Part shown: piece by piece, positions 12,338 to 24,220 of the stretch
Position numbering within the stretch: the stretch's first letter is position 1
Layout of the letters: each line of letters starts with the position of its first letter
Source: Grifola frondosa
Lineage: Eukaryota; Basidiomycota; Agaricomycetes; Polyporales; Grifolaceae
DNA: 64,000 nucleotides
Assembly (NCBI GenBank): GCA_001683735.1
Contig: LUGG01000015.1
Span: forward strand, 992,001-1,056,000
Reading direction: 5' to 3'
Notes under the pieces: model-generated
What the model saw: only the letters and a program-made list of their open reading frames with translations
Database searches by the model: none
What the model was told of the DNA's origin: nothing
Made by a program: the position numbers and the translations under genes

Positions 12338-14068
12338 ATGGGGAGGCGTAAGGGGAACGGCCAGGGAGTGGATCGTCGCTCCAAGCACGGGGGCGTGATG
12401 GGCCGGGTTGCGGGTTGCTCGGGGTGAACTGGAGAGTGGATTGCTGCATGGGGCGTTGCGGACCTTTGCCCTTGTTGCGCGTAACTTGCCTGAAACCGTC
12501 GTCGTCTGGGCCGAGGTCTCCGTATAGGTCTTCGTCTTGCATGGGGTGCGGACGGGGAGCAGTTCTTGCTTGTGGAGCGCGTGGGGCGCTCTCGTGTACC
12601 TGTTCCCAAGTGGACGGGTCAGCAGTGGGGAAGAAGCGATACGTACTGTCGGGTTGGCGGGCTAGGAGTCTCTTTCTATGTTCGACGAAGATTGGGCATT
12701 CTCGGTCCCAGGCCGCATGTCCTGAGACCCGCAGTTGCAGCACTTGTAGTTTTCTGGGTCGGTTTCTGGGCATTGGGCCGTGGCGTGGTCGATTTTGGCG
12801 CAAGTGCCGCATGTTTCGTGTATTGATCTGCATTGCGCGGCCATATGGGAGGCGCCGTGTTGCTGGCATTTCAGGCACCTGCGTGGTTCTGGTAAGCTTT
12901 TGCGTGCGAGGACTTTCTTACCTAGTATAACCATTCCCCGTCTGATAATGCGGTTGGCGCTCTCGGCGTCACCGAGTGTGAGGAGCGCATGGACGTATCG
13001 CTGGTTTTGGGATCTTCTTCCCGGGGTTTGATCCACCGTGCTTGCTTAATGGTTCCCGGAGTTAGGTCGCTGAATAGCTCGGCGTCTTCAATGTGGCCTC
13101 GGTTGGTAGGTTCAAAAGCTATCGGGAGGTATTCCACTATCACATTGTAGGCCCTTGATTTGATTGTTACTTGTCCGCACAAAGTTTTCGAGGAAGCGTC
13201 TTTTGTATGTCGTCTCTTCTGAGCAGATTGCGTCTTCTGCCTTGGTGACTTCGTAGATAACTCCTCCGTTGCACAGGCAGGTGGCCGATGTGAACTTGAT
13301 AGTGGGCGGGACTTCTATGTCGTCTCCCCGCATCAGCCGTAGTGCTGCTTCCGCTTTCGCGACCAGGATCGTTTCGGAAAGGCGCGTTCCGTCTTCGGCG
13401 ACCAGCCCGGTCCCGTCTATCAGGATCTGCCGTGCTCGGGTTTCTTCTCTGTCGATTGCGGAGGCGTGCGTGGTGGGGAGCGCATGTTGTACTGCAGCCG
13501 AGTAGGTTAGTGGTCGAGCGGTCACGGGAGACTCACCTGTCGGTGTCATAGCTGCGAGCGTGGCGATGTTGGCTGCGCCTGAAGAGACAGCCTTGTGGTA
13601 ATCTTGGGTTTGTGCTAACGTATCTTGTATTTGGGAGACCAGTTCGTGCGTGGAGATCGCCTGTGCCTCGAGGTCCTCTCTGGTCGCCTCGAGGGACTTC
13701 CACGTGGGCGCCAACTTTTCCAGCGTCGCATCTACGAGGACACTACTCACCCTCGTAAAGTACGGCCTCAGCGTAGTGTGCGAAAGCTGTCAGTCCCTCT
13801 GTCACGAGTACTCCCCCGGTCCTGACGATGCGAAGTGTAAGAGTCCGGTGACCAGGGCGTGGTGTGACGGTGCTTCCCCCGGGATGATCAGCTGGTACTT
13901 TTCTAAGAAGGCTGTTGCTTTGTCGAGATTGTCTATCTTGGATCTTGTCTTCTTAAATAGATCTAGCTTGCTCGTAGCGGTGTCCGTCGTCGTCGGTGCT
14001 GTGCGCTGGCTGAAGCGCCGGGCCGCGCCATCCTCTCGGGTCGCCCCCTGGGCTGGGCTCGGGGCCAT
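12330..14068 (-). pseudogene. LINE ORF1 (gag-like zinc-knuckle protein), frameshifted
   Basis: The gag-like RNA-binding protein of copy B. It starts at ATG 14068 (MAPSPAQGATRED) and ends at TGA 12332-12330. Three zinc knuckles lie at about 12900-12700 (CLKCQQHG, CGTCAKIDHATAQC, CNC then GHAAWDREC). Comparison with copy A places shifts near 13810, 13755, 13190 and 12727. One further frame change, just before the NQRYVHALLTLG motif (about 13020), is present in both copies at the same relative position. The C-terminal tail is Pro/Gln/Ser-rich. Confidence 0.85.
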
Positions 14069-14244
14069 TTAGGGGGGTTCTTTTAATTGATCTTAGCGGT
14101 TTTAGCGGCTCGGGTACGTAGCACTTAGATATGATATGATTGGGTAAGGAAGTATGTATTAAGACCGCACACCACTACCCTCTCCTGTGGGCAGTAGGCG
14201 TGGGAAAGTTGCCTTGAGATGGTGGTAAGAAGCAAGAGGAGATG

Positions 14245-14259
14245 ATACCGCTTGCTTTT
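14245..14259. repeat. Target-site duplication, 5' side of LINE copy B
   Basis: An exact match to 7907-7921. The element's 5' end is therefore at or just before 14244. The last three bases (14242-14244) are not shared with copy A and may be untemplated. Confidence 0.9.
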
Positions 14260-15402
14260 ATGTCTTTCTTGGCTGAAAATTTCCATTCCTTTGCGTGGTA
14301 GTCCCGGAGCTTCACTCAGCGAACGTCTCATACATTACTCTCCCCGGACCTCGTAGTGCCACGCAACGATATGGATCGGAAGATGTTCGACTCCTTTCGT
14401 GATCTCATCTGACCGCGATGACCGTAATTGTCCTGACGATGATGTCGCTTCTCCATTGTGCTGATCTGTCATCTGAATCTCTAGTTGCCCTATGTGGTCA
14501 CACCAGGAATTTTCTGTCCGCACTAATTCCAGGGCTCTTTGGGTGATGGTGAGTAGCTGCCGACTCTTCAATCCTATAATCCTTCAATATGTTTTGATAC
14601 CACATTTTATCCGAGATGCTCCTCAAATACCTAGCCCCTTCTACATCGTTCTGATGCAGCTTATCAGACAACTCCAGCACCTTTTCATCCCCGCCTTCAG
14701 TTCTTCTCAACGACACATATTATGAAGAAACAACACCTAAGCCAGCGCCAGCGCCGGCAGGGCACTAGGCAACAATCGAAATCCTCTGATAAACATACAC
14801 CCATGCTCATTATCACGACAAAAAGGTGGAGAAGGAACGATGGTCGACGATCGCTTCAGAGACACTGGATATTGTGCTTGGAGATGGCAAGTACGTCGAA
14901 GAGTGCCGTGTTCCTCTTCTTTCTTCTACTCTAGCTCAATCCGCACGCCAAGGCTCCTTCAACGTGTTCACCAGGATAACTCATGTCGCCTACAATATCG
15001 TCGCGCAGATCGAACTTAGCCGCCAAGGTACCATATTCTATCCACAATATTTCGAGCCGCTCACCAAGTGGGTACATGCGCATTCTATAGCAAGTACCAC
15101 GACCACAATCGACTTCTCACGGAACTCTACGTTGACTGCTGCTCGCCGCCTCTCGCGGTCGCTTCCCCCATCCGCCACCGGCATGCTCTCATTCGCATCT
15201 CCCAAGAAGCTCCCGAACGTGCATAGTCCTGTATACACGGTGTCGACGTAGCAGGCCCATATGAATTACGACATCTATAGTACTTCAAGATCGTAATGAG
15301 CAATGGTGCACTCCAATTCTAGGACGGACAAAACGCGCATCAGTACCCGTTGGATATCAAAGATAATATCACACCAACCAAACAACAAATACTTCAGCTT
15401 GC

Positions 15403-17083
15403 CTAGACGGATGGACCGGATTCCGCTTCAGACAACCCACGAACGTTGGCCAGGCCTGACATCATTTCCTCCTCGCTGCGCAGCGCATTCTCACCCCCGG
15501 TCGCGTCATCTGCTCCCTCGTCGTCGAAGTAATTAGGATCCATGGCAGAGAACGAGAACCCATGATCCAGAGGTGCACCGAGAGGATCAATGAAGGTTGA
15601 TAAGTGGACTGAGCGAGTCGACGATGACGGAGTTGTATCTTCGCTGCTGTTGATGGGCGCACTTATTTCGCGGAGATTGAGCATGAAGCGCGATATGATA
15701 ATTGCTGTTATTCTGTACGATAACGGATATCAATGGAAACCAAAATGCCGAGTAATTATCATGGTTACTGACGGGTCGATGAAAGAGCTGACATATGAGG
15801 AGTCTTCCTGACGACGGTATATAGACCATATGAGTGAACATCAGGAAGGATTCCAGATAAATTCACCCACAAAGATTTCTCCGAAATATATCGACATGAT
15901 AGCGGCAATGTTCAAGGTCAATAAGGCGCTATCGGGTGTATTGTTGTCAAATCACATCAGGCCTATCTTGAACATTGGTAACCTACAAGAAGTATATCAT
16001 TCCTGATGGAGCTTTATCAGGTCGGCATCTATGGTGAAGCAGAAATCGATACTCACCATTATTCAAGATTAAAGCGTGCAATGGTGTTCGGAGAATATTA
16101 CCTTCACCAGCTCTTCCTGTCCAGTGTGTGTGATATACCGTTACTGCGAGTCCGAGTATGTCCGCAGTGATTGTTGTTGAACGTTGTACATACGCCACTG
16201 GGAGTGTCATATAATCTGAACGCTTGAGCAGTATGAGACTGACAGCACTACATACATCTATATGATACATGGATTCAGTCGGCAAGTGGAAGTGGCACGA
16301 ACTGGTTTCACTGACATGTTTGCAACCTCCGGCGAGACCAAAAAGGCTGATGTACAATTGATGGGAGGTGGAGCTACAATTACTACTTGTCGCACATACT
16401 TGAACTAGAAGCACGTGTCGCACTCTAATTAAGGGCCACGGGCAATGAAGAGAGACAAAACTCACCAGTGGAACACCGAAGGACACAACGGACAAGATGA
16501 ATAGTAATGAAGTGATTTTCCATTGTCGACCAGACAAAGCATACACTCGGAGACTTGAGAATACTTCGCAGAGCACCGATGGTTAGGCAGATATGAGAAT
16601 ATTATATGCCCGATGGATACTCACCAGACACAAGAGGAAGGAAGAGCAGTTCTAAAGCTGTCATCGACCAGACCAATGCAGAACAACTCTGGGATTATAA
16701 ATAGTTGAGCAAAGTCTAAAGTGTTAGAATGAGAACTGTACCCTTGCTGGTAATGGATATATCGTCGCAAGGAGAAGAATGTTCTGTAGAATCAAAGGAT
16801 ATCTTGTCAAGAAAAATATCAATGTGGCTGCCGAAAATCGATGTTTCCAAACAAGTTGATATTCGCGATCAAAGGTTATAATGTACTCGTAGACCAGGAG
16901 GGCTGTGACGAATGTGAATGGGGAATTGACTTGAGACTATAATTGAAGCACTGACTGGTTACCGATACACTACAAGATATCGAAATTATGCTGCGCGATA
17001 GGATATATCAGACGACAAAAGATTGAGGCGAGCAACACTCACAGTTGCTGATTCTCAGCTTCAGTGCTGGCTGTGGATGACAT
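15403..17083 (-). CDS. DUF6533 membrane protein, copy II
   Basis: A multi-pass membrane protein of unknown function. The start at 17083 gives MSSTASTEAENQQL before a GT donor. The signature exon at about 16920-16740 reads LLVYEYIITFDREYQ, then FFLTRYPLILQNI, and is open. A middle exon has SLRVYALSGRQWKIT, a conserved DUF6533 region, around 16560. The C-terminal exon (15684-15403) is acidic, with FDDEGADDA, and ends in ESGPSV. About six to eight exons are likely, but I could not verify every splice join, so intactness is not certain. A TATA-like box lies 60-70 nt upstream. Confidence 0.6.
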
Positions 17084-17144
17084 GATAGAGGTAGTCCAAA
17101 AGACTCGGGATTCAACGTTTTAGTAGAGATTGAAAGGTCCTGTT

Positions 17145-17153
17145 CTTATATCT
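17145..17153 (-). promoter_or_regulatory. TATA-like box of DUF6533 copy II
   Basis: The minus strand reads AGATATAAG about 65 nt before the ATG at 17083, in the same position and context as in the other two units. Confidence 0.55.
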
Positions 17154-17159
17154 ATCCTC

Positions 17160-19045
17160 GAGGACACAATCACCGCACTGAGATGTCGTTGCTGCGCATA
17201 AGAATCATGGTCTGATTGATGGTTCTGTGCTGCGATGTTCTCGCAATGCTGGATGAGGACGTACTAGTGTGCCGAGGCAACGTCTCAAGTGGCATAACTT
17301 GGAGTAACGCTGGCCTCAGTAGCCGCAGCTCTACATTCAGATATCGGTGGTAAGGTTCAGTTTAAGACAGTAGCATATCATGATTAGGTCACAAGGATGC
17401 AACGAAACCCTCGAAAACGTTTCGCTATAAGCATGAGGAGCTGAGATGAGTAGATTTCACCGGATGCATAAAGATACCCGGTACATACAATGAGCACGCC
17501 GTATCATCATATAGCCAATCCTCTACATAAAGATGAACGACAACCTGGCCACTTCTGCTGTTCGTAGTCGATATGATAAGATGTAAATGTGCTCGACTGC
17601 GGTTGTAGACGAACAGATACACCGGAGCAACCTGAGACAGAGCCTGTGAATCAGCCACGGTAAGTTGCCAACTCGCCAGATGGGACTGGAACACATCGCA
17701 CCACTCGGCGAACATAGAGAGTTTGGAAGCACGTTGGGATCATATAGCGGCAGACGGTCGATGGCCACAACGGCGCGCACGCTCCACGTGGCAACACGCG
17801 CAGGCTTCAGCGCCGTAGTCCAGAGTGCTGTAGTTCTCCCCTCTGGCTCAAATCGTACCATACTTGTGTTGGGATATCTTTGAAAGAGCACCCCGGTCCC
17901 AGGCCTACTTCACGGTTTATTGTCAGAAGCCATTGATTCGCTTGAATAAGTAGACTTCTTACATCAGAATCAGTTGCGTGTTCATGAGAGCACATCAACG
18001 CGTTGTAGATAAGGCACCTATAACAAACAAGGACAGGTGAACTGGACCATTTCATAGTAGGCATTGAACCGTCCGAATAGTTCGTACTAAAATTTCTATG
18101 AAAGGCGCTATTAGCGCTTGGACTACGTCTGGCTCAAATAACTAACTTTTAGAGTCCACATATATGCGTTCAGACTGTGTTACGGCTCGACAAACATGGA
18201 ACGGCGTGGCGGCATGATGACAATACCCGACGGATAGCGGCCAAACAATAGTAGGTTTCATTTCGTCTAGACGAGCGCAATTTTGATAGCTTACCACGAA
18301 AAAGGTTTAGGAGCAGGGGAAAGGCGATATGAATGATTCGACGAAAGACAGCTGCGATCGTTGCCAAACAGGCCAGAGTCTCGGATGGCATACCCATAAC
18401 AATGTTTTGGGGATAGCTTTCGCGTGGTCGTATGATCCACGTAAAAAAGTTATATCAGTATTGTGGCACAGGAACCTACGCCAGAGAATGTGGAACCACA
18501 GGCTCCCGCACGCAGATGTTAATGGAAAACCCGTCGTGAGTGTTGCGTGAATGTACAACATACATGGGAACGCGGCATTTGCCGAGTTTTACATAGACCA
18601 GCCACCGACTATTCGCCTCCACCTGGAACCACATCGTAACTCGAACAATAAACATCTATCATGGCGCTATCGCTGCTCAAGCGCTCAGACCTTTCACGGA
18701 TTATGTTGATATCATCTATGAGAGCTAACTTTCGTGCAGCGTTAGCCTCAAACAACATCAAGTCATGACATTCGGAACGCCGCTCCGTCACTATCACATC
18801 AATTGGATGCACAAATTAGATATCGACCTCCGTCGAGCTTCTCCGAGTCTGCACTGTGAGTACATATGTCTCTCTTCCCGTGCAGCTCATAAATTTACAT
18901 GCAGGTACACGGTGGCATGATTATTGTAGCACACTCTGCGGTATCAGGTTCTAGATATGCTGAAGAAAGCCGATCATCCTTGTAAGAACATATCTTTCTA
19001 CAATTATGCTTTGTATATTTTATGGCTCAAAGTTTCCTATTCATT
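17160..19045. other. Unit U2 upstream region, no intact gene
   Basis: Homologous to 6050-7906 and 21830-23700 but more degraded. Only short disconnected reading frames are visible. A G run of ten bases near 19070, just past the unit junction, is absent from the other copies. Confidence 0.5.
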
Positions 19046-20108
19046 TGCGTGATAATCCTGGAGGTTAGCTGGGGGGGGGGTTCTCATACATCGATCTCCC
19101 GGACCTGGGAGTGCCACGCAGCCATAGAGCGGAAGATGTTTAAATTCTTTCTTTATCTTAGTTGACCGCTATGACCCGTAAGTCTACTAGCGATGATGTG
19201 TCTTCTCCATTGCTTTAATTTGTCGCCTGAGTCTCTAGTTGCCCTACACAGACGCGCCGAGAATTTCTATCACGCCAATTCCAGGACTGTTGCGGTGTTC
19301 GTTATCATCTGCAGACCTCTCATCCTCAGTATGTTTTAAACCACATTCTGCCCGAGATGCTCCCCAAATACCTAGCCCTTATTGAATCAGTTCTGATACA
19401 GTTCGTTAGAAAACACCCGCACCTTCTCATCCCCACCCTTAAGTCTTTCTGAGCGACATGCACATGAGCCTTCCCATGTTTCAGATCCCGTCTTGTTCTA
19501 TCCTTCGGCTCGCCTATTTGAAGCGGACGAACGCTGCGCTGATCCACCGTTAGTAAATCATCGGAGGGTCAACGATCGCTGCAGAGACACTGGATATTGT
19601 GCTCGGAGATGGCAAGTACGTCGAAGAGCGCCGTGTTCCTCTTCTTTCTTCTACTCTAGCTCAGTCCCCATGCCAAGGCTCCTTCGACGTATTCACCACT
19701 ACAACTCATGTCGCCCACGATATCGCCGCACAGATCGAACTTAGCCGTCAAGGTACCATATTCTATCCTCATTATTCCGAGCCGCTCGCGAAGTAGGCAC
19801 ACGCACATCCTATAACAAGTACCACGACTACAATCGACTTCTCACGGAACTCTACGCTGACTGTTGCTCGCCGCCTCTACGGTCGCTCCTGAACATGCAC
19901 GTCCTGTATGTATGATGTCGACGCGGCAGGCTTCTATGAATTACGGTATGTAAAGTATTCAGACATCGTGATGAGCAGCAATGAACTCCAATTCTAGACG
20001 GAGAAAAAGCGCATCAGTACCCGTGGGGTATCGACCACAAAGATAATATCACACCGACTGAACACACAAATATCACAGCTTGCCTAGACGGATGGACGGG
20101 AATCCGCT

Positions 20109-21754
20109 TCAAACAACCCATGAATGCTGGCCTGGCCAGACGCCATCTCCTCGTCGCTGCGCAGCGCATTCTCCCCAGATCACTTCATCTGCTTCCTCAT
20201 CGTCTGAATAATTAGAATCCATGGCAGAGAAAGAGAACGAGAACTCGTAGTCCAGAGGTGCACCGAGAGGATCAATGAAGGTTGATAAACGGACTGAGCC
20301 AGTCGACGATGACAGAGTTGTATCTTCGCTGCTGTTGATGGGCGCACTTATTTGCGGAGATTGAGCATGAATCGTGACATGATAATTGCTGTTATTCTGT
20401 ACGATAACAATATCAACAAAAGTCAAATGAAGTGTAACTAATCACATTACTGACGGGTTGATGAAGTCGCCGATATACGAGGTAGATTGCTAATGATGGT
20501 ACATAGTCCTGTGCGTGAGCATCGGCAGGGATACGAGAGAAATATATTTACGAAAGTTGCCCCCAAATATAATAGTATGATATCGGCGATGTTCAGGATC
20601 AATAAGGCTCTATAAGGCACATAGTTGTTAAAAGACATCAGGCCTGTCTTGACTATTGGTGGCTTACAAGAAATAGATTGTACCTGATGGAGGTGCATCA
20701 GGTCGACATGCATCTCGAGGCAGGAATCAGTACTAACCATCCCTCAAGATCAAAAGTGTAACGGAGTTCGGAGCTTAGCCTCTGCGGTACCTCGTCTTCT
20801 CCAGTATGTCTGGTGTATAGTTACTGCGAGGACAAATATGTCCGCAGCAATTGTTGTCACGTCCTACATACTTTACTGAGAGTATTGTGTGAGCCGAGTG
20901 GCACTTGAGTAGTATGAAACTGGCAGCGCTACATACATCTATATCGTACATGGGTTCAGTCAACGAGCCGCAGTGACATGAAACAAGTTTCACTGACGTG
21001 ATTGTAAGCTCTGGTGGGAGCGAATAGACTGAAGTACAATTGATTGGAGGCGGCGCCATAACCACTACTTTCCGCACATCAAGAAACTAAAACCACATAT
21101 TGCAATTCAATTACATGCCAAGCTCAATGCAGAGGACAGGGCTGACCAGTCCAACACCGACAGAAACCAGTGACAAGGTGGATGCCAATGAAGCAATGTG
21201 CCATTGACGACCAGACAAGACATATGCTCGGAGACTTGAGAATGCTTCATATAGAATAAAAATGGCCATTCAAAATTGAGGGTATCACACAACCAATGGG
21301 GACCCACCGGCCGAAAGAGAGACAAATAGAAAATCCAAAGCCGTCGGTAACCAAACCAATGCGGAAGCTCTGGAAACTTTGAGTGAGCTAAAACAGTTTA
21401 CAGTAATAGGACAAAAATATACCCTTTTAGATAATGGATATATGGTCTGAAGCTGGAGGATATTCACTAGAAGAAGTGGATATCTTGCTAGCAAAAATAG
21501 TACGGTGGCGGCCGAAAATCGACGCTTCCAGACGTGCTGGTATTCACGATCAAACGTGACAAGGTATTCATAGACCAGCAAGGCTGTAACGAATGAGAAA
21601 ATGGCTTGAGATTAGAACTAAGGCACTGACCGGTTGTCGATATATCACAACATAGTATGATGAAACTGTGTGATATGATATATGAAATGAGGAAAAGTTA
21701 TGACGCGCATCGCTCACACTTGTTCATCTCTTCAGTGCTAACAGTAGATGGCAT
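20109..21754 (-). CDS. DUF6533 membrane protein, copy III
   Basis: The third paralogue. The start at 21754 gives MPSTVSTEEMN before a donor. The signature exon (21581-21285) has LVYEYLVTFDREYQ, then FLLARYPLLLVNI, the best-preserved of the three. The C-terminal exon (20426-20109) is acidic and Ser-rich but changes frame near its end compared with copies I and II: the conserved LSEAESGPSV tail is lost and replaced by an unrelated tail ending WVV. The product may thus be altered only at its extreme C-terminus. Internal splice joins were not fully resolved. Confidence 0.6.
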
Positions 21755-21813
21755 GATATGAGTCAGCCCGAAGACTTGGGACTAGATGCTTTAGAAAAGA
21801 TGGAGAGATCCCA

Positions 21814-21825
21814 CTTATATATATA
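21814..21825 (-). promoter_or_regulatory. TATA-like box of DUF6533 copy III
   Basis: The minus strand reads TATATATATAAG about 60 nt before the ATG at 21754. Spacing and flanks are as in copies I and II. Confidence 0.6.
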
Positions 21826-21829
21826 CCCT

Positions 21830-23703
21830 CGAGCACACAATCACCGCACTTGAGATATCCTCGCTGTGTATAGAAATCATGATCTGATTGATGGTGTCTG
21901 TGCTTTGACGTTCCGCACCACCGGCTTGACACATGAACGGAATGCTGGAAGAGGACGCACCAATATACTGGAACAACGAATCAAGTGAGATAACTTGGGG
22001 CAATTCTCGCCTCAGTAGCCGCGGCTCCACATTCAAACACCGGTGAAAACGTCCACTTAAGGAAACAATCAAGTGTTCGACATATGCACGAGGAACTGAG
22101 ATGAGCAGATTTCACCGGATGCATAAAAATACCTGGTACGTGCACGAGAGCACCGTACGATATCAACCATCCCGGACATCAGCAAGGTGAAATGAACAAC
22201 AACCGGGCAAACCACAATATCTTCCCATGTTCGTAGTCGAGATGGAAAGATGGAACGTGCGCAACTACGGCTGCAGACGGACAACCCAAAGATGGATGAA
22301 CGGATACATCGGAACAATCTGAGGGCACTGCTTATGAATCAACCACGGTAAGTCGGCAACTCGCTAGATGGGACTGGAACACATCGCACCACTGGGCGGC
22401 CATCGAGAGCTTAGATGCGCAGTGGGGATCATATAGCGATAGACAGATAGTCGATAGCCACAGTAGCGTGCACGCTCCACGTAGCAACACGCACAGGCTT
22501 CCACCCCGTAGCCCATAGTTCTTCCCTTCCGCTAGAGTGTTACACGTTCTCGACATGAGTCGAATTCTAGACGCCTTTCAAGCGTGCCATACTTGTGTTA
22601 GGGCAGTTTTGCACCCCGGTCCCAGGATTATTTCATAGTCTATGGTCGGTAATCGTAGAGCCATTGATTCGCTTGAATAGAATTCTTATATCCAAACCAG
22701 TTGTGCGTTCATGAGAGCTGCAGCGAAGGCGCCTATACCAAATAAATCAGATGAACTAGACATGGAGATGTCTGAACCAAAATTTCTAAGAGAGGTGCTA
22801 TTAGTGCTCGGAACACGACGGCACAAATCACTACCTTTGAGAGTCCATATCGCGTTCAGACTACGTTGCAGCCCGACAAACAATGCAATGCGAGGTGGGG
22901 TATGATGACAACATCGGATGGGTACCTGCCAAACAACAGGTTTAATTTCGTGCAGAGGAGCACAATTTCGAAGGCTTACCATGAGATACAAATTAAGAGC
23001 ACGGGAAAAGAGCGACATGAATAATTTTGACGAAAGACAGTCCCGATAGTTGTCAAACTGGCCGCTCTCTCCGGGATGGCGCCTATAGCGATGTTTTGAG
23101 GGGATAGTCACTAGCTTTCGGGTGGTCGTCATATGTAGGATGAACATAAAACATATCAGCATTGTGGCACCGGAACCTACACCAGAGAATGTTAGACCAG
23201 TGACGACAGGTCTCCGGATACCGATACAGCAGACGCTGCCTCAATGGCAAATGCCGTCGTGAGTGTTGAGTGGGAGCGCGCATTAGCCGAGTTATCCATA
23301 GACCAGTCATCAACTGATTTATTCGCCTCCAACTGGAACTCGAACAATGAAACATCCATTATGGCGCTATCACTGCTCAGACTTTTAATGAATTAAATTG
23401 AAATCGTCTGCGAGCTAAATTTCGTACGGCGTTGGCCTTCGAACAAACATCAGGTCGTGACGTTTGGAACTGACTTGAACCGCTCCGTCACTACCGACCG
23501 AATTGGATCCACAAATTAGATGTCGATGCTCGTTGAGCTTCGAGAAGTCTGTACTGTGAGTAGTATCTGTCTGTCATCCTGTACAGCTCATAACTTTGCA
23601 TGCAGGTGAACAGTGAGGCAGGCGCTCGTCGTAGCACTGCTTCAACAAACAACGGTATCAGGTTCATTGCTGTAAGTTTTAGGCTGAAATTTGCCCATAA
23701 ATT
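21830..23703. other. Unit U3 upstream region, possible decayed second gene
   Basis: The minus-strand ATG at 23299 opens MDNSANARSHSTLTTAFAIE. Downstream are a hydrophobic block SGATMLICFMFILHM near 23160 and another, VVICAVVFRALIAPLLEIL, near 22830. Frames do not join cleanly. It is probably a remnant of a membrane-protein gene duplicated with the unit. The family was not recognised. Confidence 0.35.
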
Positions 23704-24220
23704 TGCGTGGTAGTCCTGGAGCTTGGCCGGCGAATTTCTCATACATTGCTCTCCTCGGACTTCGGAGTGCCACGCAGCCATATGGACCGCAAAGTGTTCG
23801 ACTCCTTTCCTGATCGCAATTCTACTGGCGACGATGTGGCTTCTCCATTGCGCTGATCTGTCGCCTGAATCTCTAGCTGCCCTACGTAGTCGCACCAAGA
23901 ATTTCAGCCGCGCTAACTCCGATTTTGGGTGATGATGAACAGCTGCCGACTCCTCGATCCTACAATTTCTGGATACGTTTTGATACCATATTCTATCCGA
24001 GACGCTTCTAAAATACCTTGCCCTTACCAAATGTTTCTGATGCAGTTCGTCGGGTCCCCGCCCTCGCCCTGGTCCTTCTGGGCGGCACACGTATGGGACT
24101 TGCAATGTTCCAGATCCCGTCTTGTTCTCTCCTGCAGCTCATCGAGCTGAACCAGATGAATGCGGCGACGGGCAATCGTTGGCGGCTCCGACGATCGCCA
24201 TAGCCCCGATCATGCACGTC
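23704..24220. repeat. Tandem unit U4 (right partial copy)
   Basis: Only the first ~500 bp of a unit are present, matching 3081-3625 and 14292 onward. Similarity stops after CATGCACGTCCGTCC near 24217. The array therefore ends here on non-repeated sequence. Confidence 0.75.

Larger units (their letters stand above)
7922..14244 (-). mobile_element. Full-length Tad1-like LINE, copy B
   Basis: A complete non-LTR retrotransposon of about 6.3 kb on the minus strand. In order it has a 5' UTR (14244-14069), ORF1 (14068-12330), ORF2 (12337-8383), a 3' UTR of about 440 nt and a poly(A) tail, seen as a T run at 7918-7942. It is bounded by 15-bp target-site duplications and interrupts tandem unit U1. 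ORF1 with zinc knuckles, and ORF2 with AP-type endonuclease, reverse transcriptase and RNase H, are the layout of the fungal Tad1 clade. Several frameshifts in both ORFs mean this copy is not autonomous as assembled. Confidence 0.93.
3081..14291. repeat. Tandem unit U1, split by LINE copy B
   Basis: This is the first complete unit of the array. It starts at an arbitrary anchor, TGCGTGGTAG at 3081, that recurs at 14292, 23704 and (with changes) 19046. Removing the LINE and one target-site copy (6338 bp) gives a unit of about 4873 bp, close to U2 (4754) and U3 (4658). It holds DUF6533 copy I at 4313-5979 and gene-poor sequence at 6050-7906. Differences between units look mostly like transitions with scattered small indels. 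Confidence 0.85.
14292..19045. repeat. Tandem unit U2
   Basis: The second complete unit, about 4754 bp, delimited by the same anchor as U1 and U3. It contains DUF6533 copy II (15403-17083) and the decayed upstream region at 17160-19045. In that region the minus-strand start equivalent to 7521 lies at 18594. Similarity to U1 and U3 runs along the whole unit with scattered indels. Confidence 0.85.
19046..23703. repeat. Tandem unit U3
   Basis: The third complete unit, about 4658 bp. It contains DUF6533 copy III (20109-21754) and the upstream region at 21830-23700. It is closer to U1 than to U2 in the block at 22000-22400. Confidence 0.85.
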
